Of a stretch of DNA of 60,820 bases, positions 25,791 through 36,059 are shown piece by piece. The stretch's first letter is position 1. Each line of letters opens with the position of its first letter. Origin of the DNA: Prevotellaceae bacterium UBA1391 (lineage in GTDB: Bacteria > Bacteroidota > Bacteroidia > Bacteroidales > Bacteroidaceae); assembly GCA_002305265.1 (NCBI GenBank), contig DBQP01000009.1, positions 1-60,820 on the forward strand, given 5' to 3'. Below the pieces are notes generated by a model. The model was not told where the DNA came from. It did not search any database and was given only the letters and a program-made list of their open reading frames with translations. The translations under genes and the position numbers were made by a program.

Positions 25791-28700
25791 TTATCTCACG
25801 AGCGTCTTCTTGCGGTTCTGGATGATGAGGCCGCGCTCCGTGGCGCCGGCCCGGATGCCCTGCAGGTTGTAGCGGGGCGCGTCGGTGGCCGTGTCGCTGC
25901 TCGCGGGGCTGTGGATGGCGTCGGGGATGGAGGTGTCGATGATGCCGTAGAGGCGCACGTCGTCGATGTAGAGGAGGGTCTGGCTGGCGGCGCCCTGCGA
26001 GACGTCGGAGCTGTAGCCGAGCGAGAGGGTGACGTCGGTGGGCTCTTCGAGCGCGAACTCGTAGACCATGCGCTCCCAGGTGTTGCGGGCGGCGGGGTAG
26101 CGGAAATCGCTGGTGGTGCCGATGCTCACGCCCGTGAGCGAGGTGTTGGTGACGCTGCCGGCCTTCACCGTGCGGCCGTCGTTGGAGGCCTCGTTGGGGC
26201 ATTCGTACTTCATGTTGAGCACGACGAGGTAGTTGCCCTTGGGCAGGCGTACGGTCTGCGTGATGGCGTTGTTGCCGCGCGTCCAGCTGTTGAGCACGGT
26301 GAGCGTGCGCTGGCCGGCCTGCTCGTCGGAGAGGAGCGGTTCGGTGCGGGCGGCGTAGTTGCCCACGGAGGAGGGGCTGACGCAGTATTGCGTGAGGCTG
26401 TAGGGCATGGAGTACATGCGGGCGAAGTTGCTGCCGGCAGCGAGTCCGTTGGCGGCTGTCCATCCTTTCACGGGGAGGATGTTGGGCCACGAGGTGCTGA
26501 CGGCTGCCACGCTGTTGGTGTAGGCCTTGGCGTAGGTGACGCCGCCGGCGGTTACGTTGGACGACTGGGTGGCGTAGGTCTCGTCGAGCTCGAAGTTGGG
26601 ATTCTGCAGATATTCATCTGTGAGGTCATCGTAGCCGTCTGTCTCGTCGGGACTGTTGTCGAAAGGGTAGGTGGCTCCTTCCTCGACGACGATTTGTCCG
26701 TCCTGCACATAGGCCACGATGCAGTCGCCCTGGGCGAGGGGCAGTTCCTTGCTGCCGGCATCGGGCGTGCTGATGTTGACGGTGCCCTCTTGCAGCGTAC
26801 GCAGGTAGAGGCGGCCGTCCTTCTCCGTGACGTCGGCGGCTGCGGCCTTCACGTAGTAGCGGACGGGCTGCGAGAAGCTGTGGCCGGGCTGGAGGGTGAA
26901 CGTGGCGGCGAGGGCGTCGTTCTGCACGCGGGTGTCGGCGGCGAGGGCCGGCGCGCCCTGTTCGGTGGTCAGGCCTTCGAGGCGGGCGGGCGCCGTGGAG
27001 AGGAAGTTGGCCAGGAAGAGATACTGCGTGCCGTCGGGGTCGGAGGCGAGCACGCCGTTCCAGCCTTCGGGCAGGCGGCTGCGTAGGTTGACGAGGGCGT
27101 CGTTCATCTGGCGTGTCTGCTCGGCCGTGATGTTGGAATACCACGTGATGTTGCGCGCGTCGACGACGTCGCCGGCTGCCACGCTGCGGCTCTCGGCGGT
27201 GTAGGCGGTGTAGAGCTTGGCCGTCATGATGGAGTTGTTGTTCGCGCGCTCGCCGAAGGCCATCTGCTTGCCGTTGCGGGCCACGATGCCGAGGGCGTTG
27301 TCGATGTTCACCCAATCGGTGGCGAAGGTCTGCAGGGTGGCGCCGTCCGACTGCACGTGGGTGTCGCCGTAGTAGAGGGTGCGGGGCGTGCGCGTGAACT
27401 CGTCGACGCTGATGGCGGTCAGTCCGCCGCGCTCGCCGCTGATGGTGGCCGCTGCATTGGCTGTCACGTAGTCGAGGTAGATGACGGCGTTGCCAGGCGT
27501 GGAATAGATGGCGAAGCGGTTGTTGAGCGTGGCGTCGTTGGTGTTGAGCTCGCCGTTCATCGTCCATGCGTCGCCGTCGAGGCGGTAGGTGCCGCTGACG
27601 ACGGGCGTGGCGTTGGTGGTTTTTCCGCTCACGTTGTACCATCCGATGAGGTTGCCCGTGTTGTTGGCTTTGAAGGGCACGAAGATTTTGTTCTTGTCCA
27701 CGCTGTTGGCGGCGATGTAGCCGGTGTAGCTGCTGATGCCGGGCTGCCAGGCGAAGGTGGTGAAGCGGTCGCGTGTGAAGGCGCGGACGATGTTCTGCGA
27801 CGGCAGCACGGAGGCGGTGCTGTGGCGCGCGCGGAAGTCCTCGAAGGTGCTGGCGATGAGGTCGGCCGTTGAGTGGATCTCGTGCATGAGCCACGTCATC
27901 ATCACGCGGTGGGCCTGCACGCCCATGCGGCGTGCGCCGATGTCGGAGCGCAGGAGCCAGGTTCCGTCGGTGGTGGTCTGCTGGCGCGCCTGAATCATCT
28001 TGTAGGCGAGGTTCTCGAGCATGAGGGCGTCGGCGTCGCGGAGGAAGGTGGCGTTGGTGGCGTAGGAGGCAATCTGGTCGAAGAGGAAGAGGCTCCAGTC
28101 GTTGCCGTTGGGCATGGCGAGCTCGCCGTCGCTGAGGGCCAGCCAGTTGAGCACGTGCTTCTGCACGTTGAGGTTGTTGTGCATGAGGGCGTTGGTCTGC
28201 CAGGTTTCCTTGCCGTGGAGGGCGGTCTGGAAGAGCTTGAGGGCCAGTGCGGCCTCGCCGAGTTCCTGGATGACTACGTTCTGATAGCTGGTGTGGAAGT
28301 AGCTGTGGTTCTGCAGCGTGTAGTCGCTGTAGAGGTTGGGGCCGATGTAGTAGTCGCTGACGGTCTTGTTGTCGTACGCGGGGTCGATGACGGTGTGGTC
28401 GTTGGCGTCGTCCGGATGGCTGTAGCTGTTGATGGCGAAGGCGCGCAGGCGGTCGAACCAGCGCGGAGCCAGCTCGTCGTCGGGGAAGAGTCCGAGGGCT
28501 GCGGCGAGCACGTCGGCCTCCCAACCGTTCTCTTCGGCCTTGGTGTCGCCGCTGTATCCGGTGGGGATGTTGCGCGTGAGCTCGTAGTTGCATTCAGCCT
28601 TGAGCAGGGCCTTGATGTAGCCTTTATGGTCTTCGGAGAGGCGGTCCCACTGGAAGAAGGCGCTGTAGGCCACGCTCATGGCCCAGAGCGACGACTCCCA

Positions 28701-29777
28701 CTGCACGTCGCTGGTGGAGGTGGAGCCCCAGTAGGCGTTGTTGGAGGTGACTTTGAATTTGTTGGCCTTGTGCGTGGAGTAGGCGAAGACGAGGCTGCGC
28801 ATGGCCATGTCCTCAAGCTCGGTCCAGGTGACGGTGGCGGGCAGCGTCACTCTGTCCTTGCCGTATTTGCAGAGGAAGGCAGCGACCATGCTGAGGTCGG
28901 CGTTCGAGCGCACGCCGTCTTCGTTGTTCTGCATGGTGGAGTTGGACTTGAAGGCGCCGCATTCTTCTCCCTTCGAGTTGGGGGCCTGTGCGTACTGGAA
29001 GTCGGCTTTCAGGTAGGCGGCGAAGTTGGCGAGCATCTGCAGCAGGTCGTCCTTCATGCGGGTTTCGGGCACGAAGGTGCCGTCGATCTTGTCCTCGGTC
29101 GGGCTTTCCACGGCGGTTTCGTTGGGCGTCTCGGGCGTTGGGTCGTCGTCGGAAATCTGGTAGAGGCGCACGTTGTCGACCATGAGGCAGCTGCCGCCGC
29201 TGATCCAGCTGACGCTCAGTCCGACGCTGACGTCGCTCGTCTCCGTCACGGTGAAGTCGAGGGTGTGCGTGGTCCACGGCGCGGTGGTGAAGTAGCCGGC
29301 CGAACCGGGGTTGAAGGCGTAGCTCACGTTGGTGCCTTGTGCGGTGAGCTGGAACGAGGAGGTGGCGCTGTTGGCGTAGGCGGTGCGCACGTCGGCGGCC
29401 AGGCGGTAGCGTCCGGCGGGGAGCTGGCTGAGCTGCTGGCTGACGGAACTGCTGCCGTTGGCCCAGCCCATGCGCAGGTAGTAGGCTTGGTTGCCGTCGG
29501 GGATGGTCGTGACGAGGCCGAAGTTGTTGTCGGTGTAGCACGCGCTGGTGACGAGAAGCGATACGGCGTGGGTGCCGTCGACGCTCCACGACTGCGGCGC
29601 AGCGGTCACGTAGCCGCGCAGTCCGTCGGCCGTCTCGGTCTTGGCGGTGAGCGTGGAGATGTCGTCGGCTTCGAACGAAGCATTGCTCAGGTGCAGGCCC
29701 GTCACGTCGGTCTGCGCCGCGAGGGGCGAGGCAGCCGCAGTCAGGGTGAGGCAGAGAGAAAGGAAATGTTTGTTCAT
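25791..29777 (-). CDS. very large secreted polysaccharide-lyase-like protein
   Basis: 1328 residues. Signal peptide at 1-21. N-terminal carbohydrate-binding-like beta-sandwich (about 25-210), acidic linker, then an alpha/alpha-toroid-type region (about 240-660; NLYSDYTLQNHSYFHTSYQN with candidate catalytic Asn/His/Tyr; ARRMGVQAHRVMMTWLMHEI) and a large beta-sandwich (about 660-1070) as in polysaccharide lyases of the PL8 type. A second binding-like domain (about 1100-1290) and a short sorting-like tail (YNLQGIRAG...LIIQNRKKTLVR) end it. I cannot name the substrate; the family placement is tentative. It is downstream of the GH2 gene on the same strand. Confidence 0.65.
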   Translation of the reverse strand: MNKHFLSLCLTLTAAASPLAAQTDVTGLHLSNASFEADDISTLTAKTETADGLRGYVTAAPQSWSVDGTHAVSLLVTSACYTDNNFGLVTTIPDGNQAYYLRMGWANGSSSVSQQLSQLPAGRYRLAADVRTAYANSATSSFQLTAQGTNVSYAFNPGSAGYFTTAPWTTHTLDFTVTETSDVSVGLSVSWISGGSCLMVDNVRLYQISDDDPTPETPNETAVESPTEDKIDGTFVPETRMKDDLLQMLANFAAYLKADFQYAQAPNSKGEECGAFKSNSTMQNNEDGVRSNADLSMVAAFLCKYGKDRVTLPATVTWTELEDMAMRSLVFAYSTHKANKFKVTSNNAYWGSTSTSDVQWESSLWAMSVAYSAFFQWDRLSEDHKGYIKALLKAECNYELTRNIPTGYSGDTKAEENGWEADVLAAALGLFPDDELAPRWFDRLRAFAINSYSHPDDANDHTVIDPAYDNKTVSDYYIGPNLYSDYTLQNHSYFHTSYQNVVIQELGEAALALKLFQTALHGKETWQTNALMHNNLNVQKHVLNWLALSDGELAMPNGNDWSLFLFDQIASYATNATFLRDADALMLENLAYKMIQARQQTTTDGTWLLRSDIGARRMGVQAHRVMMTWLMHEIHSTADLIASTFEDFRARHSTASVLPSQNIVRAFTRDRFTTFAWQPGISSYTGYIAANSVDKNKIFVPFKANNTGNLIGWYNVSGKTTNATPVVSGTYRLDGDAWTMNGELNTNDATLNNRFAIYSTPGNAVIYLDYVTANAAATISGERGGLTAISVDEFTRTPRTLYYGDTHVQSDGATLQTFATDWVNIDNALGIVARNGKQMAFGERANNNSIMTAKLYTAYTAESRSVAAGDVVDARNITWYSNITAEQTRQMNDALVNLRSRLPEGWNGVLASDPDGTQYLFLANFLSTAPARLEGLTTEQGAPALAADTRVQNDALAATFTLQPGHSFSQPVRYYVKAAAADVTEKDGRLYLRTLQEGTVNISTPDAGSKELPLAQGDCIVAYVQDGQIVVEEGATYPFDNSPDETDGYDDLTDEYLQNPNFELDETYATQSSNVTAGGVTYAKAYTNSVAAVSTSWPNILPVKGWTAANGLAAGSNFARMYSMPYSLTQYCVSPSSVGNYAARTEPLLSDEQAGQRTLTVLNSWTRGNNAITQTVRLPKGNYLVVLNMKYECPNEASNDGRTVKAGSVTNTSLTGVSIGTTSDFRYPAARNTWERMVYEFALEEPTDVTLSLGYSSDVSQGAASQTLLYIDDVRLYGIIDTSIPDAIHSPASSDTATDAPRYNLQGIRAGATERGLIIQNRKKTLVR

Positions 29778-29875
29778 GTGGGTAGTGATTGATGATGTTC
29801 CGATGGTAGTAGTCGTCGTGTGCCGGGGCAACCGTCTGCGAATGACGGCGTTGCGTAGGAAAGAGTCCGGCTGCG

Positions 29876-29883
29876 CAAAGATA
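29876..29883 (-). promoter_or_regulatory. putative -7 box of the lyase-like gene
   Basis: The minus strand reads TATCTTTG (TAnnTTTG), about 100 bases upstream of the start at 29777. It suggests the gene has its own promoter rather than relying on the GH2 gene. Confidence 0.5.
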
Positions 29884-29973
29884 CGATTTTTTGTTGATAA
29901 AGTCGTTCTGATGCTGGATTTTTGTGCTTGTTCTGCGCGACAGCCGCTGCGAAGCGTCCTCGGCGGCGGGGAA

Positions 29974-30083
29974 AAGGCGGCGGGAGAAAAAAATCCGGTG
30001 CACCGGAAATGAAAAATCGGTGCACCGGAAATGAAAAATCGGAACGCTGAAAATCGAAAAGCGGAGTTCCGAAAAAATGGGCT
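29974..30083. repeat. 22-bp array (CGGTGCACCGGAAATGAAAAAT units)
   Basis: CGGTGCACCG, a perfect palindrome, starts at 29996 and 30018; related cores start at 30040 (CGGAACGCTG) and 30062 (CGGAGTTCCG, palindromic arms), all 22 bp apart and joined by GAAAATGAAAAAT-like text. A degenerate unit precedes at 29974. The array ends four bases before the 3' end of the GH2 gene. Confidence 0.9.
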
Positions 30084-30087
30084 TGTT

Positions 30088-33000
30088 TCAGGGCAGGATG
30101 ACCTTGTGCGTGTCGGCCTTGCCGTCGGCATACGTCAGCTGGACGATGCAGGGGGTGTGGCGGGGCAGGTTGAGCGCGAGGCTGCTGGCGATGTTGGCCT
30201 GCCGCAGGCATTTTCCCTCGCTGCCGTAGACCGCCACGGTGGCCGGCATGGTGGACTCGATGCGCAGGCCGTTGGCATGGGCGCTGACGTGGGAGCGTCC
30301 TGCCTGTGCCGCAACGGTGCGGATGCCGGTGGCGGCGGGATCCATGTCGATGCCGAGCTCGGCGGCCGACGCCCAGGCGTTGCCGTTCACTTCCGACAGC
30401 GCCACGAGCTTGAAGTAGCGGGCGTAGACCGGCGTGGAGAGCGTCACGCGCTGTTGCGTCGACGTGTTGCTCCATGCTCCTTTGGCCTGCGGGGTGGCTG
30501 GAAATTCGCTTGGCGAGTTGCTGAAGTACAGCTCGTAGCTCTGGATGCGGCCGTTGCTCATGTCGGTGCGCGGCTGGTAGAGGAAGGCTGTCACGCAATA
30601 CTCGCGCGTCATATCGACGACGATCTCGTGCGGATAGGCGTCGGTGGCCGGTGAGTAGCGCGTGTGCCAGATGGTGGAGGTGTTGTCGTCGATGGCGTTG
30701 GCCGCGGCCTCGGAGCCGCCTTGCTCGCTGTCGACACGCACGACGCGCCATCCTGTCTTGCTGACGTAGGAAGCGATGGTGGCCGAGGTGCGGATGCTGC
30801 GCGCGAGGCCTGCCTTCTCTGCATAGGCGATGACTTCGCCTCCCAGGTTGAATTCGAAGGGTCCGGTGTAGGTAAGGAACGTCTGTCCGCCGTCGGTGGA
30901 GTAGTACAGGGTGGCGCCTTCCGTGGCAGAGGTGAGGCTGACCTGTCCTTTCAGGCCCGAGATGACGACGGGCGAGCAGAGTGCGCTCGACATGCGGGCA
31001 CGCTGGACGAGCGCCTCGTCGGTGAGTTTCTCGGCGATGGGGCAGAAGATGAAGTTGAAGGCGACGCGGTCGGACTTCACCTCGTACTTGTCGAGCACGT
31101 CTGGTCCGCAGCTGGCGTTGCCCAGCGCACGGTTGTAGGCGTCGATGCAGACGACGCTGTTGCCGAGGAACGACACCTCGTAGGGGTGCTTCTTGCGGTC
31201 GTTGCGTGTCGTGTAGATGGAGGACGCACGCCAGTGGCCGACGGTCGAGGCCATCTGCTGCGGGGCTACGACGAGCAGACCCAGGCCGTCGTCGTTGGTG
31301 AGCGAGAGGAATCGCACTTCCTCCTTGTTGCTGTTGTCCTGCGGCAGGACATAGTTGGACCACTGCTCCGAGACGGTGCTGTGGTAGAGTCCGACAAACT
31401 CACTCTCCTTGCGGTCGCGGTAGGTCTCCCCCGGACCACGTCCGAGCCAGGCAAACTGCTCATATCCCTTAGGCATGTCGAAGGTGAATCCGAGCTTCGG
31501 CAGGACGACGCCCTTCTGCTCCGGATCGATGAGCGTGCTGACGTCTATCACGCCGTCAGTCATGACGCGGTAGTTGATCTGCAGGTTGAACTTGGTGGGG
31601 GCGGTGCCGCTGTAGACGACGGAGAAGGTGATGTCGACGCCGTCGGCGCTCTTCGTGATCTCGGCCTTGCCGCTGCCGGGCCGCAGATTGCGGAGTCCCA
31701 TGTTGTCCCACTGCTCCTTCATGCGCACGTCGTTGTCGGTCGGAACGCGGAAGGCGTTGAACTTGAGCGACGAGAAGAGCTGCTGGCCGCCGTAGGTGTA
31801 CTTCGTGAGCTGGCCGGTGGACTTGGAGAAGGCTGCCTGGAAGTCGCGTCCGGTGACGGTGATCAGCGACGATGTCTCCTCTACGCTGAGCTCCGTGGCG
31901 ACAGTGGAGGCGTGGGGCTGCCGCGGCGCTGCGGACTGGAGCTCGATTTGCTCCGATGCCACCTCATAGCCGGCGTCGGCCCAGGGTGTTGCGGCTGGCT
32001 GTGTAGCGCTGAAGCGTACGGCATATTCTGCTTCCGGTTGCGTCACTGCAGGCAGCAGGTCGCTGAGCTGGATGGACGCGGTCTTTCCCGGCTCTGCGTC
32101 GACGCCGTCGATGGTGCCGCTCTTGATGGCGATTCCGTCCTCCAGCACCGTATAGCTATAGCGGAAGATGTTCAGGTTGTTGAAGGCCTGCTTGTTGGTC
32201 AGGATGAACGTTTCGTCGCTCTGGCTCTTCCGCGAGAAGTCGACGGGCTGATAGATCTTCTTCACGTTCAGCGCCTTCGTGCTGTAGGTGTAGTCGGAGA
32301 AGATGACTCCGTTGCAGCAGAAGTTGCCGTCGTTCGGATTGTCGCCGAAGTCTCCGCCGTAGGCCATGTAGGTCTCTCCCTCCTTGTTCGGCACGGGGAG
32401 CGTAATGGACTGGTCCTTCCAGTCCCAGATGAACTCGCCGGTGAGGGCCGGATACTTCTCGTACAGGTTGAAGAAGTCGCGCTGGTTGCCCATCGAGTTG
32501 CCCATGCCGTGGGTGTTCTCGCACTGGATGTGCGGTCTGGGCTGCTTGCCTTGCGCGGCCTCGTTCTGCCGCTCGCGTCCGATGTTCTCGATGGTGGCGG
32601 TCGATGCGTACATCGTGCTGCTCACGTCGCTCCACTGGCTGTTTCCCTCATAGTGCGTGAGGCGGGTCGTGTCGAGCGCCTTGATGGCGGCGGAGACAGC
32701 CTCGAAGTTGTTGCCGCCGCCGCTCTCGTTGCCAAATGACCACATGAAGATGCTGACGTGGTTGCGCATCCAGCGTACGTGGTTCTCGTTGCGCTCGACC
32801 ATCATCTGCTTGAATTTCGGCTCGCTCGACAGCGACATGTTGCCGTGGCACTCCACGTTGGCCTCTGCCAGCACGTAGAGTCCGAAGCGGTCGCAGAGGT
32901 CGTAGAAGTAGGGATTGTTCGGATAGTGGCTCGTGCGCACGGCGTTGATGTTCAGTTTCTTCATCAGCAGAACGTCTTTCTCCATCTCCTCGCGGGTGAC

Positions 33001-34164
33001 GGTGCGCCCGCCGATTGTGCTGAAGTCGTGGCGGTTGACACCGTGGAAGACCATCCTGCGGCCGTTGATCAGCAGCGCACCGTCGGAACGTACGCTCACT
33101 TGCCGGAATCCCACCTTGCCGCCGCGCACGTCGACGACCTCGTCGCCTTTGCGGAGCGTGATGACCAGATCGTACAGGTTGGGCTGCTCAGCGCTCCAGA
33201 GGCGCGGCGAGCTGACCTGCATGCTGAGCGTGCCTTCCGCAGCCCCCGTCACGTTGGTGCTGGCGCTCGCCACTTCCGTCGAGCCGTCCATGATGCGTGC
33301 CTCCAGCCGTCCGCCCTCGATGTCGGCGCCCGTGAGGCTGTATTGCAGGGTGGCCGTGGCCTGCGTATAGTTGTTGGTCAGGCGTGTCGTGAAGAAATAG
33401 TCGCGGATCTGGGTCTGTGGGGCCGACCAGAGAAAGACGTCGCGCGTGATGCCCGTCAGGCGCCAGTAGTCTTGGTCTTCCAGCAGCGAGCCGGGCGTGA
33501 AGCGGAACACCTGCACCGCCAGCGTGTTCTCTCCCTCCTTCAGATAGGGCGTGATGCGGAACTCGGACGGCAGGTAGGAGTCTTCGGCGTAGCCCACCCT
33601 CGCTCCGTTCACCCACACGTAGTAGCCGTGACCTGCGCCATTGAAGCGGATGTAGGTCTCGCGGCCCGCCCAGGCGGCCGGAACGGTGAAGGTGCGGCGA
33701 TAGCTGCCGACGGGGTTCTTCATGGCGTTGTTGTAGGTGAACCAGCTCGGACGGTCGGCCATGATGCTGAACGTGGTGTTGTCGTACGACAGGGGGTACA
33801 CCACGTTTGTGTAGAGCGGCTTGTCCCACGACTTTCCGTTGCGGACGCCATAGATTTGCCAGGGCATCGGCACTTCGATGTCGCTCCATCCCGACACGTC
33901 GAAGTCGGGCTGCTCGAAGCCCTCGGGGCGCTGGTCGGGGAGGGGGACCCACTTGAATTTCCAAGTTCCGTTGAGCGACTGATAATATGGCGACTGCTCC
34001 ATCTCCGTGCTGCCCACGGCATCGGCCGAGGCGTAGGGGATGGAAAAGGTGTGCGCCGCCTCGCGGTTGACATGGGTGACGGCGACGTCGTCCCATTCCG
34101 TTCCTGTCTGTGCAGAAACAGCAATGGATGTGGCGAGCAAGGCCACAAGAGGCATTACTTTCAT
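30088..34164 (-). CDS. secreted GH2 beta-galactosidase with F5/8-type C-terminal domain
   Basis: 1358 residues. Signal peptide at 1-19. GH2 sugar-binding domain (about 45-230; YYQSLNGTWKFKW; VPMPWQIYG), Ig-like domain and TIM barrel with the acid/base MWSFGNESGGGN and the nucleophile LTGEFIWDWKDQS, then the large beta-galactosidase small-chain-like domain (LPKLGFTFDMPKGYEQFAWLG). A chitobiase-C-like module (GATLYYSTDGGQTFLTYTGPF), a discoidin F5/8 domain (about 1140-1290) and a sorting-like tail follow. It cleaves terminal beta-galactose from glycans outside the inner membrane. The start at 34164 begins the signal peptide. Confidence 0.92.
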   Translation of the reverse strand: MKVMPLVALLATSIAVSAQTGTEWDDVAVTHVNREAAHTFSIPYASADAVGSTEMEQSPYYQSLNGTWKFKWVPLPDQRPEGFEQPDFDVSGWSDIEVPMPWQIYGVRNGKSWDKPLYTNVVYPLSYDNTTFSIMADRPSWFTYNNAMKNPVGSYRRTFTVPAAWAGRETYIRFNGAGHGYYVWVNGARVGYAEDSYLPSEFRITPYLKEGENTLAVQVFRFTPGSLLEDQDYWRLTGITRDVFLWSAPQTQIRDYFFTTRLTNNYTQATATLQYSLTGADIEGGRLEARIMDGSTEVASASTNVTGAAEGTLSMQVSSPRLWSAEQPNLYDLVITLRKGDEVVDVRGGKVGFRQVSVRSDGALLINGRRMVFHGVNRHDFSTIGGRTVTREEMEKDVLLMKKLNINAVRTSHYPNNPYFYDLCDRFGLYVLAEANVECHGNMSLSSEPKFKQMMVERNENHVRWMRNHVSIFMWSFGNESGGGNNFEAVSAAIKALDTTRLTHYEGNSQWSDVSSTMYASTATIENIGRERQNEAAQGKQPRPHIQCENTHGMGNSMGNQRDFFNLYEKYPALTGEFIWDWKDQSITLPVPNKEGETYMAYGGDFGDNPNDGNFCCNGVIFSDYTYSTKALNVKKIYQPVDFSRKSQSDETFILTNKQAFNNLNIFRYSYTVLEDGIAIKSGTIDGVDAEPGKTASIQLSDLLPAVTQPEAEYAVRFSATQPAATPWADAGYEVASEQIELQSAAPRQPHASTVATELSVEETSSLITVTGRDFQAAFSKSTGQLTKYTYGGQQLFSSLKFNAFRVPTDNDVRMKEQWDNMGLRNLRPGSGKAEITKSADGVDITFSVVYSGTAPTKFNLQINYRVMTDGVIDVSTLIDPEQKGVVLPKLGFTFDMPKGYEQFAWLGRGPGETYRDRKESEFVGLYHSTVSEQWSNYVLPQDNSNKEEVRFLSLTNDDGLGLLVVAPQQMASTVGHWRASSIYTTRNDRKKHPYEVSFLGNSVVCIDAYNRALGNASCGPDVLDKYEVKSDRVAFNFIFCPIAEKLTDEALVQRARMSSALCSPVVISGLKGQVSLTSATEGATLYYSTDGGQTFLTYTGPFEFNLGGEVIAYAEKAGLARSIRTSATIASYVSKTGWRVVRVDSEQGGSEAAANAIDDNTSTIWHTRYSPATDAYPHEIVVDMTREYCVTAFLYQPRTDMSNGRIQSYELYFSNSPSEFPATPQAKGAWSNTSTQQRVTLSTPVYARYFKLVALSEVNGNAWASAAELGIDMDPAATGIRTVAAQAGRSHVSAHANGLRIESTMPATVAVYGSEGKCLRQANIASSLALNLPRHTPCIVQLTYADGKADTHKVILP

Positions 34165-34399
34165 GGGTGTGGTGATGAAAAAAAGATGGAAGCGGAGGCG
34201 TGTGAGTGTCCACAGCCGCCGGCGCAGGCAGGGCGACGGCCATCGGTGGGGCCGGGGCAGCATGCGCAGATTGGGTAATTAGTCAGATTTCAGCGTTCGA
34301 GACCTAAATGAGGGCACCGCCGTGCCGGTCATATCGCGGATGCGCCATGCAGTCAGCCCGACAAAGGCGCTGTGGCGCAGCAAGTTCTGCTTGCAAGTG

Positions 34400-34407
34400 C
34401 AAAGATA
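34400..34407 (-). promoter_or_regulatory. putative -7 box of the GH2 gene
   Basis: The minus strand reads TATCTTTG (TAnnTTTG), about 235 bases upstream of the GH2 start. It is back to back with the box at 34451. No other feature is visible in the 317-base divergent gap. Confidence 0.45.
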
Positions 34408-34450
34408 TGTTTTTTCTCTGAAATTGTCCTGCTATGTCGTGGAAAATCGC

Positions 34451-34458
34451 TAAATTTG
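34451..34458 (+). promoter_or_regulatory. putative -7 box of the endonuclease I gene
   Basis: TAAATTTG matches TAnnTTTG, 24 bases before the start at 34482. Confidence 0.5.
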
Positions 34459-34481
34459 CAGCGTTAATACAGGATTTATTC

Positions 34482-36059
34482 ATGATACTACGCTTCAAAG
34501 GCCTGCTAGCAGTGGCTGCAGGCATGTTTTACACATTTCAGGCGGCGGCCATCTCGCGCCAGCAGCTTGCCCAGTATGCAGCTGCCCTGCGCGGTAAGAA
34601 GCAGGCGGAGCTCAAGGCGGCCCTCCACGACCTCATCAATCCCAAGAAAGTGCTGAGCTACGGCAGTGGCAGCGGCAAGACCTGGAGCGGTTTCTACCAA
34701 ACCGACCGCGACCCGCAGACGAACGAATGCTACAACCGCTACAGCAGCAAGAAGTTCTATTTCACCAACGGCAACACCAACTCGGCCATCAGCGGAATGA
34801 ACATCGAGCACTCCTTTCCCAAGAGCTGGTGGGGCGGCAGTTCCAACAATGCCTACAAAGACCTCTACAATCTCTATCCGTCCGACTCCCAGGCCAACTC
34901 CTCGAAGTCGAACTACGTGATGGGTCACGTCACCGTCAACCCTAAGTTGGATGCCGGTGAGGGCTACGACATCGTCGGCAAGGGCTATGCCGGCGACAAG
35001 CTCGTCAACATGTGGGAGCCGGGCGACCGCTTCAAGGGCGAGTTCTCGCGCAGCTACATGTACATGGCCACCACCTACAGCCATTTCTCCTGGGAGAGCG
35101 AAGGCCTCAACCAGCTCACCACGGGCAACTATCCCACGCTCAAGCAGTGGGCCTACGAGCTCTACATCCAGTGGGGCCACGCCGACAAGGTCGACTCGCT
35201 CGAGGTGGCCCGCAACAATGCCGTCTACGCCATCCAGCTCAACCGCAACCTCTACATCGACTTTCCCTTCCTGGCCGACTACGTCTGGGGCGACAGCGTC
35301 GACGTGGCCTTCGACCCCTACACCTCCATCTCCACCGCGTCCGACGACGACCGCTACTACGGCGGCGCAATCATCCCTGTCGACCCCGACACGCCGGATC
35401 CGGAGACGCCCGACGAGCCGGAAGAGCCTGAGCCGGGCCTCTACGAGTTTGAGCTCGCCGACGCGCTGCCCCTCTCCACCATGCGCTGCCTCATCGTGGC
35501 GCAGGGCAAGAACGGCCCCATCGCCGCCCTCCCCGTGCGCGTGAGCAGCAGCAAGGGCTACAACTACCTCTACGGCAAGAGCGTGACCGACATCGACAAC
35601 GTCATCACCCTCGACACCGACACGCTGGCCTTCACCTTCGAGCCTGCCGAGGACGGCTGGCACATCATCGACGCACAGGGCCGCTACTACTATCAGGACG
35701 CAGCGTACAACACGTTCACGCCGGCCACCGACGCCTCGAAGGCCGACGTCTGGCTCGTGACACTTCAGCCCAACGGCACGGTGCGCATCTCGGCCAGCGA
35801 CTCCGGCAATACCTTCGCCTACGCGCTGCAGTACTCCTCCTTCGGCAACTATCCGGCGGACGGCATGCCCAGCCAGTCGTCGGCGCCGAAGCTCTACATC
35901 GAGCGCACCGACGACGGAACGTCCGACGGCATCATCGCCCTTGACGCCGACGTGCGCCATGCCGACGATCCCTACTTCTACGACCTCACCGGCCGCCGCT
36001 ATCTCCAGCCCACGCAGCCGGGCATCTACATCCATCGCGGCCGCAAGATCGTCCGCTGA
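34482..36059 (+). CDS. secreted endonuclease I family nuclease
   Basis: 525 residues. The signal peptide (about 1-24) is followed by an endonuclease I domain (about 25-270). MNIEHSFPKSWWGG is the His-metal finger motif, and LYNLYPSDSQANSSKSNYVMGHV follows as usual. A short Asp/Pro/Glu-rich linker (PDTPDPETPDEPEEPEPG) leads to a beta-rich C-terminal domain (about 325-490) and a sorting-like tail (YFYDLTGRRYLQP...GIYIHRGRKIVR). It probably degrades extracellular DNA for nutrients or defence against nets. The ATG at 34482 places the signal peptide; an ATG 16 codons upstream overlaps the promoter. Confidence 0.88.
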   Translation: MILRFKGLLAVAAGMFYTFQAAAISRQQLAQYAAALRGKKQAELKAALHDLINPKKVLSYGSGSGKTWSGFYQTDRDPQTNECYNRYSSKKFYFTNGNTNSAISGMNIEHSFPKSWWGGSSNNAYKDLYNLYPSDSQANSSKSNYVMGHVTVNPKLDAGEGYDIVGKGYAGDKLVNMWEPGDRFKGEFSRSYMYMATTYSHFSWESEGLNQLTTGNYPTLKQWAYELYIQWGHADKVDSLEVARNNAVYAIQLNRNLYIDFPFLADYVWGDSVDVAFDPYTSISTASDDDRYYGGAIIPVDPDTPDPETPDEPEEPEPGLYEFELADALPLSTMRCLIVAQGKNGPIAALPVRVSSSKGYNYLYGKSVTDIDNVITLDTDTLAFTFEPAEDGWHIIDAQGRYYYQDAAYNTFTPATDASKADVWLVTLQPNGTVRISASDSGNTFAYALQYSSFGNYPADGMPSQSSAPKLYIERTDDGTSDGIIALDADVRHADDPYFYDLTGRRYLQPTQPGIYIHRGRKIVR

